Assembly (NCBI RefSeq): GCF_024345795.1 | Contig: NZ_JAGQBU010000029.1 | Location: 1 to 34,415 of the forward strand | Direction: 5' to 3' | DNA: 34,415 nucleotides | Origin: Synechococcus sp. J7-Johnson | Lineage (GTDB): Bacteria > Cyanobacteriota > Cyanobacteriia > PCC-6307 > Cyanobiaceae | In this document: one piece after another, positions 1 through 11,091 of the stretch | Layout: each line of letters starts with the position of its first letter | Position numbering within the stretch: the stretch's first letter is position 1 | The notes under the pieces: model-generated | The model's database searches: none | Told to the model about the DNA's origin: nothing | Seen by the model: the letters and a program-made list of their open reading frames with translations, nothing else | Program-made: the position numbers and the translations under genes

Positions 1-51
1 GCATCTGCAGAAGCCACCCCAGTGGCACTGACCGCCCCTGCAATCGGCTGA
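1..51 (+). CDS. 3' end of an unidentified gene (partial)
   Basis: Frame 1 is open from the window edge to a TGA at 49-51 and encodes 16 residues rich in Ala, Pro and Thr, typical of a flexible C-terminus. A plus-strand terminator follows about 50 bases later, which supports a plus-strand gene ending here. Frame 3 is also open, to a TAG at 96-98, so the frame is not certain. Nothing can be said about function. Confidence 0.3.
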   Translation, partial: ASAEATPVALTAPAIG

Positions 52-104
52 TGCAACCGGTGGGTCCCTGCGGCCCACCAGCTGCTTCAACTCAATAGCA
101 AGTG

Positions 105-132
105 AAGCCTCCGCCTTGGCGGGGGCTTTTTT
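105..132 (+). terminator. Rho-independent terminator
   Basis: An 11-bp GC-rich stem (AAGCCTCCGCC pairing with GGCGGGGGCTT, with one T-G pair) has a 2-3 base loop and runs directly into T6. It ends the transcript of the gene cut off at the left edge. It also argues against starting the downstream devB-like frame at the GTG at 102, which would place the terminator inside the coding region. Confidence 0.85.
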
Positions 133-299
133 ATGCCACATACCAGCAGCTCCAGGACCGATCATCCACAGGGCAAATCATCCACAGAGCAATCAGTCGG
201 AGCTGCGGGGGCTGCCCCTGTGATCAACAACCTGCGTCACCCTGGGCTGGGGTCTGGAAACCTGCCTACAGTCGAAACGGCTGTACCGGATTCGATTCT

Positions 300-1532
300 T
301 TGAGGGTCCGACCCGCACGTCCAGATGCCGCCCGTCGCGGCATACCCCACGCCCATCGCCAGCAGCGGCGGGGCAAATCTCCAGGGGGTCTGGCGATCGT
401 TCTGATCGGAATGTCCTTGATCGGGGTGGGTGTGACCCTGCTGGGCTGCCAGCCGAAACCAAGCGAACCGCCCCCCGTCGCCGCTGTTCGGCGCGTGTCC
501 GCCCTGGGGCGCATCGAGCCGGAAACCAAGATCCGCAAAGTGGCTGTGTCGAGCTCTCTGAGCGGCGACCGCATCGAAGAGATCCTGGTGCAGGAGGACA
601 CCTGGGTGACGCGGGGAACACCCCTGGCCCGGCTGAACAGCTACGGCACCCTCAAGGCGTCATACGACGAGGCCAACGAGAACGTGGCCGTAGCCCAGAG
701 CAAGCTGGCCCAGGTGAGGGCCGGTGCCAAGCAGGGGGAAATCAGGGCGCAGGAGTTCAACGTGCAGAGCCTGGAGCGCAAACTGGCCGCCCAGAAGCTC
801 GCCCAGGACCAGGCTGTCAATGCCGCCCGCGCCAAGGCCACCGAGGCACGGGTTGAACAGCAGCGCTATGACGGCCTGTACGCCGATGGGGGCGTATCCG
901 CGCTCGAGCGGGACCGCTACCGCACCCGCGCCGAGACCAGTGCTGCCGATCTGGCCAAGGCGATCGAAACCCGCGACGGCACCCTGCTCACCCTTCGCTC
1001 CGACATCGAGAGCGCCAGGCAGACCCTGGAGCAGATCAAGGAGGTGCGCCCCGAAGACATCACCACCGCCAACAATGAACTACGCAAGGCGGTAGCCGCC
1101 CGCGACCGAGCCCGCCAGGAATTCGAGTTCGCCACGGTGCTGGCACCCCAGAACGGACGCATCCTCAAGATCATCGCCAGGCCAGGCGACAAGGTGAGCG
1201 ACGAGGGCATCCTCGAGATGGCAGACACCAGCCGCATGGTCGTGACGGCAGAGGTCTATCAGACCGACATGCGCATGATCGGCAAGGGCCAGGGCGCCAC
1301 CATCACCGCCGATGGCATCGAAGGCAGCCTCAAGGGCAAGGTGTACCAGGTGATTCCCCAGGTGCAGAAGCAGACCATCTTCGCCGGGGAGCCTGGTGAG
1401 AATCAGGACCAGCGGGTGTTCGAGGTGAAGCTGCAGCTCCAGCTCAATGAATCAGAGCAGAAACGGATCGGCTACGCCTCCAATCTCCAGGTGAACGTGG
1501 TATTTGACCCCAAGCCGGCACCGGCACCATGA
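300..1532 (+). CDS. devB: DevB-type ABC exporter membrane fusion protein (HlyD family)
   Basis: This is the periplasmic adaptor of a DevBCA exporter, linking the inner-membrane ABC transporter to an outer-membrane channel. The N-terminus has a basic stretch (RQQRRGK), a hydrophobic segment and then LLGC, which looks like a lipobox. A beta-barrel/lipoyl half follows (GRIEPE, TRGTPLARL), then a long coiled-coil hairpin from about 680 to 1130 and the second lipoyl half (ILKIIARPGDKV). Its stop overlaps the devC start by 4 nt. The start is uncertain. TTG at 300 (410 aa) keeps the basic region. ATG at 411 would leave only the hydrophobic segment, and GTG at 102 would include the upstream terminator. 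In Anabaena, DevBCA exports heterocyst glycolipids; in a unicellular strain the cargo is unknown, probably a lipid or lipopeptide. Confidence 0.85.
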   Translation: MRVRPARPDAARRGIPHAHRQQRRGKSPGGLAIVLIGMSLIGVGVTLLGCQPKPSEPPPVAAVRRVSALGRIEPETKIRKVAVSSSLSGDRIEEILVQEDTWVTRGTPLARLNSYGTLKASYDEANENVAVAQSKLAQVRAGAKQGEIRAQEFNVQSLERKLAAQKLAQDQAVNAARAKATEARVEQQRYDGLYADGGVSALERDRYRTRAETSAADLAKAIETRDGTLLTLRSDIESARQTLEQIKEVRPEDITTANNELRKAVAARDRARQEFEFATVLAPQNGRILKIIARPGDKVSDEGILEMADTSRMVVTAEVYQTDMRMIGKGQGATITADGIEGSLKGKVYQVIPQVQKQTIFAGEPGENQDQRVFEVKLQLQLNESEQKRIGYASNLQVNVVFDPKPAPAP

Positions 1533-2704
1533 TCAGCCCCCTGCGCAAGCTGCTGAAACGCACCCCGGTGGCCTGGCTGCAGGTCACCAACAGCCCGGTG
1601 AAGATGATGATCGCCCTGGCGGGTGTGAGCTTCTCCAACCTGCTGATGTTCTTTCAACTGGGGTTGATGGACAGCCTTTACAACAGCCAGCGCAAACCCA
1701 TCGACCGCCTCCGCGCCGATCTGGTGATGGTGAGTGAGGGCTACAGCAACCTCGGATCCCTGCAGGACTTCCAGCGCAGCCGGCTCTATCAGGCCCTCGG
1801 GGTTGAAGGGGTGGAGAGCATCTCGCCGCTGCGCATCTCGCGCGGCACCTGGATCACCCCCGCCACCCGGCAGTCTTACGACATCTACACCTTCGGCGTG
1901 GATCTCGCCAAGCCATCCCTCGCCTTTCCCGAACTCGAGAACGATCCTTTCCGTCTGCAGCCGCTGCGCAACGCGCTCTTCGATCGCAACTCCAAGAAGC
2001 AATACGGAGATGTTACCAGCATCTTGAAGCGAGATGGCGTCTATCCACTCGAGATCAACGGCAAATCGATCCGCATCGTCGACACCTTCTCGATGGGGGC
2101 CACCTTCGCGGCCGAGGCCAATCTGATCGTCAGCGAGAACACCTTTCTCTACATGTTCCCCAAGGCGGATCACCGCATGATCCAACTGGGCCTGATCCGC
2201 CTGCGGCCCGGCAGCTCAGCCAGCGCCGTGCAGGCCGCCCTGCAGCCATTGATGACGAAAGAAGTGAAGGTGCTCACCCGCAATGAACTGGCCGAGCTGG
2301 AGGTGAACTACTGGAAGCGCAACTCCTCGGTGGGATTCATCTTCTCCCTCGGCGTTCTGGTGGGCTTCGTGGTGGGCAGCATCATCGTGTACCAGATCCT
2401 CTTCGGTGACGTGATGAATAATCTGCCCCAGTACGCCACACTGAAGGCGATGGGCTACACCGATTCCTTCGTGATCAGCGTGGTGATCCAGCAGTCGGCC
2501 ATTCTGGCGTTGATCGGCTTCGTGCCGGGTGTGATCATCTCCATGGGTCTTTACAGCCTGCTGGCCAACGTCACCAAGCTCACAGTGTTCATGACCCTGA
2601 ACCGGGCACTGCAGGTGTTGATCCTCACCTTCGTGATGTGCGTGGGATCCGGCGCCCTGGCCACCCGCAAACTTGTGGAACTCGATCCGGCCGATGTCTT
2701 CTGA
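1529..2704 (+). CDS. devC: DevC-type ABC exporter permease
   Basis: A 391-aa permease of the MacB/FtsX-like DevC family. One transmembrane helix lies near residues 22-45. A large periplasmic domain spans roughly 45-260, and three helices follow in the C-terminal third (around SVGFIFSLGVLVGF, ISVVIQQSAILALIGF and ALQVLILTFVMCVG). This is the usual layout for a permease that works with an HlyD-type adaptor. The ATG overlaps the devB stop (ATGA) and the stop overlaps the devA start, so the three genes are translationally coupled. It should form a homodimer with two DevA subunits and pass substrate to DevB. Confidence 0.92.
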   Translation: MISPLRKLLKRTPVAWLQVTNSPVKMMIALAGVSFSNLLMFFQLGLMDSLYNSQRKPIDRLRADLVMVSEGYSNLGSLQDFQRSRLYQALGVEGVESISPLRISRGTWITPATRQSYDIYTFGVDLAKPSLAFPELENDPFRLQPLRNALFDRNSKKQYGDVTSILKRDGVYPLEINGKSIRIVDTFSMGATFAAEANLIVSENTFLYMFPKADHRMIQLGLIRLRPGSSASAVQAALQPLMTKEVKVLTRNELAELEVNYWKRNSSVGFIFSLGVLVGFVVGSIIVYQILFGDVMNNLPQYATLKAMGYTDSFVISVVIQQSAILALIGFVPGVIISMGLYSLLANVTKLTVFMTLNRALQVLILTFVMCVGSGALATRKLVELDPADVF

Positions 2705-3482
2705 ATCCGCACGAGTGCGCACTGGAGAATCTGTACCCGCCGGTGATTCCTTGCCAACCGTCGAACCCGTGATCTCCCTGAAACACGTGAACCACTGGTT
2801 CGGCAGCGGCGACAGCCGCAAGCACGCCCTCAAGGACATCACTCTCGACATCCAGCCGGGCGAGATCGTGATCTGCACAGGGCCTTCCGGTTCCGGCAAG
2901 ACCACCCTGCTCACAATGCTGGGAGGCTTGCGGGCATGCCAGGACGGCAGCCTGAAGATCCTCGGCGAGGAACTCCATGGAGCCGGCAAGGAGGTACTGG
3001 CGAAGCTTCGCCTCAACGTGGGTTTCATCTTCCAGGCCCACAACCTGATGATGTTCCTCAACGCCAGGAAGAATGTGCGCCTCTCCCTCGAACTGCACGA
3101 TCAGTACTACGAGGAAGACATGGACAAGCTGGCGGCAGAAATGCTCGAGAAAGTGGGTCTCGGAGATCGCGAAGACTACTTTCCAGCCAATCTTTCCGGC
3201 GGCCAGAGGCAGCGGGTGGCGATTGCCCGGGCCATGGTGGCGCAACCAAAGATCCTGCTCGGCGATGAACCCACCGCTGCTCTAGACAAGGAATCAGGCC
3301 GCAATGTGGTGAACCTGATGCGTGAGATGGCCACCAATCACAAGACCACGATCATCATGGTGACCCACGACAACAAGATTCTCGATGTTGCCGATCGGAT
3401 CATCATTGTGGATGATGGTGCCCTGGCCAACAAGGAGGCCGAAGCGGCCTTCGTTGGCAGGATGCGGGAGACCGGCAGCTGA
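2694..3482 (+). CDS. devA: DevA-type ABC exporter ATP-binding protein
   Basis: The ATPase subunit of the DevBCA exporter, about 262 aa from the ATG at 2694, which overlaps the end of devC. It has a Walker A motif (GPSGSGKTT), a Q-loop (FIFQAHNL), the ABC signature LSGGQRQRV, Walker B with catalytic Glu (ILLGDEPTA) and the switch histidine (MVTHD). An in-frame ATG at 2673 would add seven residues but lies deeper inside devC. The N-terminal 28 residues before the nucleotide-binding fold are low in conserved features. All key catalytic residues are present, so it should be active. Confidence 0.93.
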   Translation: MSSESARVRTGESVPAGDSLPTVEPVISLKHVNHWFGSGDSRKHALKDITLDIQPGEIVICTGPSGSGKTTLLTMLGGLRACQDGSLKILGEELHGAGKEVLAKLRLNVGFIFQAHNLMMFLNARKNVRLSLELHDQYYEEDMDKLAAEMLEKVGLGDREDYFPANLSGGQRQRVAIARAMVAQPKILLGDEPTAALDKESGRNVVNLMREMATNHKTTIIMVTHDNKILDVADRIIIVDDGALANKEAEAAFVGRMRETGS

Positions 3483-3548
3483 GGACGACGCACCACGGAG
3501 GTCGAACCAGCAGGACCGCAGTCGGAGCGTTTCAGTAGGCTCCAGCCC

Positions 3549-4637
3549 ATGGGCAGCAGCTTCGGACACCTGTTTCGGATCACCACCTTCGGGGAGTCCC
3601 ACGGCGGTGGTGTCGGTGTGATCGTCGATGGCTGCCCGCCACGGCTGGCGCTCGATCTTGAGGCCATTCAGGCGGAGCTCGACCGCAGGAAGCCCGGCCA
3701 GAGCAAGATCACCACCCCGCGCAAGGAAGACGATCGCGTCGAGATCCTCAGCGGCCTGCTCGATGGGGTCACCCTGGGCACACCGATCGCGATGGTGGTG
3801 CGCAACAGGGACCAGCGTCCCAACGATTACAAGGAGATGGAGGTGGCGTTCCGTCCCTCCCACGCCGATGCCACCTACCAGGCGAAATACGGCATCCAGG
3901 CCCGCAGTGGCGGCGGCCGGGCCTCGGCGCGGGAAACAATCGGCCGGGTGGCCGCCGGTGCCATCGCCAAGCAATTGCTGGCCAGAGCCCATGGCACCGA
4001 GGTGATCGCCTGGGTGAAGCGGATCCACACCATCGAGGCCGCGATCGATCCAGCCAGCGTGAGCCTCGAAGACGTGGAGGCCAACATCGTGCGTTGCCCT
4101 GATGCCGCCTGCGCCGAGCGGATGATCGAGCGGATCGAGGCGATCGGCCGCGAGGGTGATTCCTGCGGCGGCGTGATCGAGTGCGTGGTTCGCCGGGCGC
4201 CGGTGGGGCTGGGCATGCCGGTCTTCGACAAGCTCGAAGCCGACCTGGCCAAGGCGGTGATGTCGCTGCCGGCCACCAAGGGCTTCGAGATCGGCTCGGG
4301 CTTCGGCGGCAGCCTGCAGCGGGGCAGTGAGCACAACGACGCCTTCATCGCCACCGGCGATGGCAGCCTGCGCACCGCCACCAACAACTCCGGCGGCATC
4401 CAGGGGGGCATCAGCAACGGCGAGGACATCGTGCTGCGGGTGGCCTTCAAACCCACCGCCACGATCCGCAAGGCCCAGCAGACGATCACCTCCAGCGGCG
4501 AGGCCACGGTGCTGGAAGCCAAGGGCCGCCACGACCCCTGCGTGCTGCCCCGGGCGGTGCCGATGGTGGAAGCGATGGTGGCCCTGGTGCTGGCCGACCA
4601 CCTGCTGCGTCAGCAGGCTCAGTGCAGCCTCTGGTGA
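3549..4637 (+). CDS. aroC: Chorismate synthase
   Basis: A 362-aa enzyme that converts 5-enolpyruvylshikimate-3-phosphate to chorismate using reduced FMN, the last common step toward aromatic amino acids, quinones and folate. The signature FGESHG lies at residues 15-20 and the flavin/phosphate-binding stretch [16 protein letters not shown] around 118-133. [10 protein letters not shown] near the C-terminal third is also typical. Full length for the family. It stands 66 bases after devA and is probably transcribed on its own. Its 3' end overlaps the convergent eda gene by 19 bases. Confidence 0.97.
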   Translation: MGSSFGHLFRITTFGESHGGGVGVIVDGCPPRLALDLEAIQAELDRRKPGQSKITTPRKEDDRVEILSGLLDGVTLGTPIAMVVRNRDQRPNDYKEMEVAFRPSHADATYQAKYGIQARSGGGRASARETIGRVAAGAIAKQLLARAHGTEVIAWVKRIHTIEAAIDPASVSLEDVEANIVRCPDAACAERMIERIEAIGREGDSCGGVIECVVRRAPVGLGMPVFDKLEADLAKAVMSLPATKGFEIGSGFGGSLQRGSEHNDAFIATGDGSLRTATNNSGGIQGGISNGEDIVLRVAFKPTATIRKAQQTITSSGEATVLEAKGRHDPCVLPRAVPMVEAMVALVLADHLLRQQAQCSLW

Positions 4638-5270
4638 AGGGCTGAGGGGTAGGTCGCCACCCAGCCGGCCAGGCGCGGATCCAAGCGGGGGCAGGCTCCC
4701 TCCTCGCTGATCGGCTCGAACAGCGTGGAGCCCAGGGCCAGAGCATCCACACCTCCATGGAGCCAGCCGCTGAGGTCAGCGACCTTCAGTCCCCCCGCGG
4801 CGATGCAGAAGGGCAAGGGAGCCAGAGCACCGGAGAGCGAGGACCAGTAACCAGACCCCAGGGTCTTGGCCGGGAAGAGTTTCACGGCCACGCAGCCCAA
4901 CTGAACCGCCTGGTGCACCTCCGTGGGCGAGAAGACCCCCGGCACCAGGGTGATGGCCAGCTGGTGGGCTCTCCTCAGCAGGCCTGGATCCAGCACGGGC
5001 GAGAACGCAAAGCTGAAGCCGGCCTGGTCGGCAGCCTCCAGGGCCTGGAGCGTTCGCACCGAAGCCGCCCCGAAACGGATGGCGGGGAAGCGTTGGGCCA
5101 GCTCACGGCAGTCGTGGCTCCAGCAGGGCCATGGGCTCCAGGCGATCTCGACATGGCGAATCCCGGCCGCGCTCAGCAGCGCGATCCGGGAAACGGCATC
5201 AAGCGGACGGACCGGGCGCAGGACCGCAAGCAGCGGCAGTGCCCGGAGTTCAGCCAGCAGCGACCCGGAC

Positions 5271-5296
<26 letters not shown>
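4619..5296 (-). CDS. eda: KDPG/KHG aldolase family protein
   Basis: A 225-aa TIM-barrel class I aldolase that splits 2-keto-3-deoxy-6-phosphogluconate to pyruvate and glyceraldehyde 3-phosphate, and often acts on 4-hydroxy-2-oxoglutarate too. The Schiff-base lysine is visible in VAVKLFPAK (about residue 139), the catalytic Glu in RHVEIAW (about 50), and the phosphate-binding end in [13 protein letters not shown]. The residues after Glu (IAWSPWP) differ from the TLRT of E. coli Eda. The ATG at 5296 lies inside the end of ftsH in another frame, giving a 26-nt overlap and probable coupling to ftsH. No dehydratase gene (edd) is nearby, so a full Entner-Doudoroff route cannot be inferred. Confidence 0.85.
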
Positions 5297-7115
<1,819 letters not shown>

Positions 7116-7168
7116 CCTGCGTGCTCCTGAGAGGGGAAGTAACAGAATGTTAACTGTCGCCGGGACCG

Positions 7169-8341
7169 TCAGGCGGACCGCAGCACCTCCACCACGCTAC
7201 GGAAGGCGAACCACTCCGGGATCTCCTCACCGCTGCGCAGCATCTGCCGGAACTGGGTTCCGCTCAATTTCTTTACATGCAGCCCCCTCGCCTCGGCGTG
7301 CTCCGCCGTCACGTAGCCCTCTTCTTCGGTGTACACCAGGTTGAGGGACGGCACCGTTTCCATTCCCAGCTCCGGCGCGTTGTCGCGGGCGAAGTCCTGG
7401 GCGTCGTAGGGGCCGTAGAAATCCTCACCGCTCAAGGAGCTCTTACAGCCCGCCATGTCGCGGCCGATGATGAAGTGAGTGCAGCCGTAATTCTTGCGGA
7501 TGATCATGTGCTGCAGCGCCTCCCTGGGCCCTGCCATGTGCATGGCGTAGGGCAGGTAGGCCCAGCGGATTCTGGGGTTGGCCACCTCAGCCGCCAGGCG
7601 CTCGTAGGTCTGGAAGCGCACCTCACCGGCAATGTCGTCCTCCTGGGTGGGACCGCAGGTGGGATGCACCAGCACCACACCCCCCTCGCTCACGTTCGTG
7701 GCATGCAGGGCGCGGGTGAACAGCTCGTAATGGGCCCGGTGGATCGGATTGCGGCACTGGAAGGCCACCACGTCCTCGCCGTGGGGCAGATCGGCGCGCA
7801 CCTCGGCCGGGGTGCGGCAGGGGAACACCCTCTGGGGCAGTTCCAGGCCCTGGAGAGCACCGCCTAGGTAGTAGCGGCCCCGCTCGGTGGCGATCATGCG
7901 CACCGCCGGATGCTCCAGGGAGGTGGTGCCGTAGCAGCCTTTGGCCTCCTTCACCTTGTCGGGCTCCCAGCGGCTTTCCACCGTGAGCACCGCCAGCTCC
8001 TGACCCTGGTAGGTAAGCAGCAGGCGCTCGCCCACCTGGATCGTGGCGTCAGCCGTGTCGAAGATGATCGGCAGCCCGAACAGGAGCCCTGACGTGGTGC
8101 GGTTCCCCTTCACCACCGCCTCGTAGTCCTCCTGGTGCATGAAGCCCAGCAGGGGCGAGAAGCCACCCACCATCAACAGCTCCACATCGCAGGCGTTGCG
8201 GTGGCTGCACTCCAGCACCCGATCGACACCCGCCTTCACCGCCTCACGCTGCTCCGCGGGCACGATCAGATCCACCAGTGAGCCCCCGTGGGGCGGGATC
8301 AGACCGGTGCTGGAGCGGCCGGAAGGAGCGGCGGTGGTCAT
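7169..8341 (-). CDS. sat: Sulfate adenylyltransferase (ATP sulfurylase)
   Basis: A 390-aa enzyme making adenosine 5'-phosphosulfate from ATP and sulfate, the entry step of assimilatory sulfate reduction. The nucleotide-binding motif [12 protein letters not shown] is intact (about residues 194-205), as are GRDMAGC and the PUA-like N-terminal domain with [10 protein letters not shown]. Length is normal for the single-domain bacterial and cyanobacterial form, with no APS kinase fusion. It lies 53 bases upstream of ftsH on the same strand, but ftsH has its own ribosome site and possibly its own promoter in that gap. Confidence 0.96.
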   Translation of the reverse strand: MTTAAPSGRSSTGLIPPHGGSLVDLIVPAEQREAVKAGVDRVLECSHRNACDVELLMVGGFSPLLGFMHQEDYEAVVKGNRTTSGLLFGLPIIFDTADATIQVGERLLLTYQGQELAVLTVESRWEPDKVKEAKGCYGTTSLEHPAVRMIATERGRYYLGGALQGLELPQRVFPCRTPAEVRADLPHGEDVVAFQCRNPIHRAHYELFTRALHATNVSEGGVVLVHPTCGPTQEDDIAGEVRFQTYERLAAEVANPRIRWAYLPYAMHMAGPREALQHMIIRKNYGCTHFIIGRDMAGCKSSLSGEDFYGPYDAQDFARDNAPELGMETVPSLNLVYTEEEGYVTAEHAEARGLHVKKLSGTQFRQMLRSGEEIPEWFAFRSVVEVLRSA

Positions 8342-8436
8342 GGGGGGCCAGCGGCAGGTGGAGAAATTGTTCCAGACAGGGCGTCACGGACATGTGGCCG
8401 GGGTGGCGTAACTGCGGCGCCTGGATGGAACTGCCA

Positions 8437-8464
8437 CAAAAAAAGGCCCCAATCGGGGCCTTTT
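8437..8464 (-). terminator. Terminator after psbO
   Basis: A near-perfect hairpin (AAAAGGCCCC, short loop, GGGGCCTTTT) has a run of seven T on the minus strand, 90 bases past the psbO stop. The symmetric A and T tracts may let it work in both directions. It separates the psbO transcript from sat. Confidence 0.88.
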
Positions 8465-8555
8465 GAAGCATCTGCAGCAACTTTGAAAGCGCCACAGACG
8501 GTGAAAGCGGCAGAGAGGAACAACAGCCAGAGGCCTGAGCCTGAGGCGGCTCGTT

Positions 8556-9374
8556 TCAGACCTTCTCCAGGCGGCCGTAGAGCTGGCCGGTGACCTTGAC
8601 ATCGACGACGGCCTTGCTGCCCATGTCGGTGTCGGAAGGCTGGACCGCTGAGAACACCCCGGCGAACTCACCCGTGGCGCTGTCGACCTTGGTGATCGAA
8701 AGGCTCATGGTGCCGGTGCCATCGACGTACTGCTTGACGTTTTCCTTGGTGAGGTCTTCATCGTCACCGGCAGGCACCAGACCCACAGCACTGCTGTAGC
8801 CGGAGGTGAGGCCACGGCCCTTGGGATCGAGGAAGTTGCTGGTGCGGTAGCTGGGAGTGCGGTAGGAACCCTCGAAATCCGTGCTCGGGCTGATGGAAGC
8901 ACCAACGGCGCTGGCGATCAGCTTCTTGCTGGAGAAGGTGAAGGGGACTTCTTCACCACCCGGCATCAGAACGGTGATCGGCTGGAAATCGATGCCGCCA
9001 AGCTCCTTGAAGGTGAGCTTGTCGCCGTCGATGCTGAGATCGCCGTAGACCTGATCAAGGCTGGAGGTGTAACGGGTGAGGATCTTGCCCGCCACGAACT
9101 GCGCCTCCTGGCGCTTGTTGGCTGGCTCACCCTTCACGAAAACTTCGTTGGGGTGGAGGCAGATTTCACGCAGTTGGTAGCTGGCAGACGGATCGAGGGG
9201 GATGGATCCGCGGGCCGAATCGGGAAGGGACGGGCAGTCGTTGGCCTTGCCGGTGTTGACGATGTCGTCGTAAGTGACATTGGCCCGTTCAACGGCTGTG
9301 GCACCGCCGCTGCACGCTGTGACCAGCGTCAGGCAGAGCGCCAGCACTAGGGCCAGCAGGGGTCGAAAACGCAT
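8556..9374 (-). CDS. psbO: Photosystem II manganese-stabilizing protein PsbO
   Basis: The extrinsic 33-kDa subunit on the lumenal face of photosystem II that stabilises the Mn4CaO5 cluster. The mature part begins near NVTYDDIVNTGKANDCP. The family's conserved cysteine pair is present (NDCPSL and REICLHP), as are FKELGGIDFQPITVLMPGG and a closing GQLYGRLEKV. About 272 aa from the ATG at 9374; a GTG at 9389 would add five residues. The export signal ends in TLVTACSGG, which fits a lipobox as well as an ordinary signal peptidase site. A strong terminator follows, so it is probably monocistronic. Confidence 0.96.
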   Translation of the reverse strand: MRFRPLLALVLALCLTLVTACSGGATAVERANVTYDDIVNTGKANDCPSLPDSARGSIPLDPSASYQLREICLHPNEVFVKGEPANKRQEAQFVAGKILTRYTSSLDQVYGDLSIDGDKLTFKELGGIDFQPITVLMPGGEEVPFTFSSKKLIASAVGASISPSTDFEGSYRTPSYRTSNFLDPKGRGLTSGYSSAVGLVPAGDDEDLTKENVKQYVDGTGTMSLSITKVDSATGEFAGVFSAVQPSDTDMGSKAVVDVKVTGQLYGRLEKV

Positions 9375-9509
9375 TGGGAGAAGCCGCACAAGCAGGGTGA
9401 AACCTTGATGGAGGGTGCGCCAACGGCGATCCTACAGATGAAAAACCCCTGTCCCGATAGCATGTTGCGGCTCTCAACAACCCGTAGGGCGGGACGCGAC
9501 ACGGCAGTC

Positions 9510-9851
9510 ATGACCGAAGGTTTCAACGCGCCGCCCGAAGCTCAGGATCCCCAGCTGGCCGCGGGGAGGCTTGTGCAGGATCTCCACCGGCTCGCCGAAG
9601 GGCTCGAAGGGCAGCCCGAGGCGTTGCTGACCCTGCTGCGGGAGCTGGAAACCCTGCATCGCTCGATTCAGGACGGCGCCTTCCGCCGCAGCCTGCCGGA
9701 GGACCGCCAGCAGCTGTTCGCCCTGCTCAGGAACATGGAGCGCAGCGGCGGCTGGCCCTACATCCCCCGCCTGCAGCTGCGCACCTTCATGGATCTGCTG
9801 CAGCGCGACGACCGGCCAGACCTTCACGAGGAGCCCCCGCTGGCCGCGTGA
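9510..9851 (+). CDS. Conserved cyanobacterial hypothetical protein
   Basis: A 113-aa soluble, mostly helical protein from the ATG at 9510. Notable stretches are LLTLLRELETLHRSIQDG and GGWPYIPRLQLRTFMDLL. I recall similar small proteins in marine and freshwater Synechococcus but no function. No signal peptide, membrane segment or metal site is visible. It is transcribed divergently from psbO, with 135 bases between their starts, and its 3' end overlaps convergent coaBC by 65 bases. That overlap is long, so the last part of one of the two frames may tolerate little change. Confidence 0.72.
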   Translation: MTEGFNAPPEAQDPQLAAGRLVQDLHRLAEGLEGQPEALLTLLRELETLHRSIQDGAFRRSLPEDRQQLFALLRNMERSGGWPYIPRLQLRTFMDLLQRDDRPDLHEEPPLAA

Positions 9852-11091
9852 GCGGATCCAGCAGGGCGCCGAGGGCACTGATGAGCTGATGGGCCACGGC
9901 GAACTTGCCGGCAGGGTGGATGCGCAACTCCCGCTCCTCCGGACCAAGCAGCCAGCCTTCATTGCTGTTCACCCCGAAGCCGGCCTGCGGTTGGTCGATC
10001 GGGTTGGCAAAGAGCAGATCGCAGCCCTTGCGCCGCAACTTGGCGCGGGCCTGGGGGAGCACATCGCCGGAGTGTGCGGCAAACCCCAGGATCCGTTGAC
10101 CTGCGGCGCGGCGGGCCACCAGCTGGGCCAGCAGGTCCGGCACCTCGCACCAGCCGGCGCTGAGGCTGGCGAGCAGATCCTGTTTGCTGAGTTTCTGGAG
10201 TTCGGGTGCGGCACGGCCGTGATCCGCCACGGCAGCGGCCATGGCCACCGCATCGGCCGCTGGTTGCAGCTGCTCCAGGGCCTGGCCCATGGCCGCACCG
10301 CTCTCGACGGGATGCGCATGCAGACCTTCCAGCAGGAGCGGATCGAGGTTGAGGGGGCCGTGCACCAGGTCGACCTCAGCCCCCCGCAACCGGGCGGCCT
10401 GGGCGAGCATCACCCCCATCCGGCCACTGCTGGGATTGGTGAGGCAGCGGGCGGGATCGAGCCATTCGCGGGTGGGCCCGGCGCTCACCAGCAGCCGCCT
10501 CCCCTGCCAATCACGCCGCCAGCCATGCAGGCGCAGGGTTTCCAATCCCAGCAGCAGCTGCTGGGGCTCGGCCATCCGGCCGGCCCCCTGGCGGTCGCAG
10601 GCGAGCAGGCCAGCGGCCGGCCCCAGGGGCAGCACCCGCTCGAAGTCCTGCAGCTGATCCCAGTTGCGCCGCACCCCGGGCGCCCCCCACATCGCCGTGT
10701 TCATGGCGGCAGCCGCCAGCACCGGCGCCTCGGTGGCCAGCAGGGTGCTGGACAGCAGGGTGTCGCCGGAGCCATGAACCCAGCGAGCAAGGCTGGTGGC
10801 GCTGAGAGGGGCCAGCAGTACCAGCTCGGCCCACTCGGCCAGCTCCACATGCAGGGGTCGGGGCGCCCGGTGGCTCCACTGGTCCTCGTCGAGGTGGCAG
10901 GCGGCTCGGCTGAGGCTGGCCAGTGCCACCGGGCTCACCAGTCGGGCGGCACTGGGGGTGAGCACGCAGCGGATCAGGGCCCCGCGCTGGACCAGGACAC
11001 TGACCAGGGCAGGCAGCTTGATGGCGGCGATGCTGCCGCTGATCGCCACCAGGATCCTGCAACCGGCAAGAGGATCCTGCTCACTCCTCAT
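9787..11091 (-). CDS. coaBC: Bifunctional CoaBC (phosphopantothenoylcysteine synthetase/decarboxylase)
   Basis: A 434-aa fusion for two steps of coenzyme A synthesis. The N-terminal flavodoxin-like CoaC decarboxylase has the FMN-binding start ILVAISGSIAAIK and the motif AAAMNTAMW, where the family usually has Pro-x-Met-Asn. The C-terminal CoaB synthetase has SAGPTREWLDPARCLTNPSSGRMG, AMAAAVADHGR and the late GFAAHSGD region. The C-terminus after LDPLTRPAG is poorly conserved and lies over the convergent gene. The ATG overlaps the end of the DUF2555 gene by 11 bases, so the two are one operon. Confidence 0.94.
   Translation of the reverse strand: MRSEQDPLAGCRILVAISGSIAAIKLPALVSVLVQRGALIRCVLTPSAARLVSPVALASLSRAACHLDEDQWSHRAPRPLHVELAEWAELVLLAPLSATSLARWVHGSGDTLLSSTLLATEAPVLAAAAMNTAMWGAPGVRRNWDQLQDFERVLPLGPAAGLLACDRQGAGRMAEPQQLLLGLETLRLHGWRRDWQGRRLLVSAGPTREWLDPARCLTNPSSGRMGVMLAQAARLRGAEVDLVHGPLNLDPLLLEGLHAHPVESGAAMGQALEQLQPAADAVAMAAAVADHGRAAPELQKLSKQDLLASLSAGWCEVPDLLAQLVARRAAGQRILGFAAHSGDVLPQARAKLRRKGCDLLFANPIDQPQAGFGVNSNEGWLLGPEERELRIHPAGKFAVAHQLISALGALLDPLTRPAGAPREGLAGRRAAADP

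Noticed and set aside
102-299. An N-terminal extension of devB from the GTG at 102
   Set aside because: It would contain a complete Rho-independent terminator and a Cys/Arg-rich segment unlike any membrane fusion protein.
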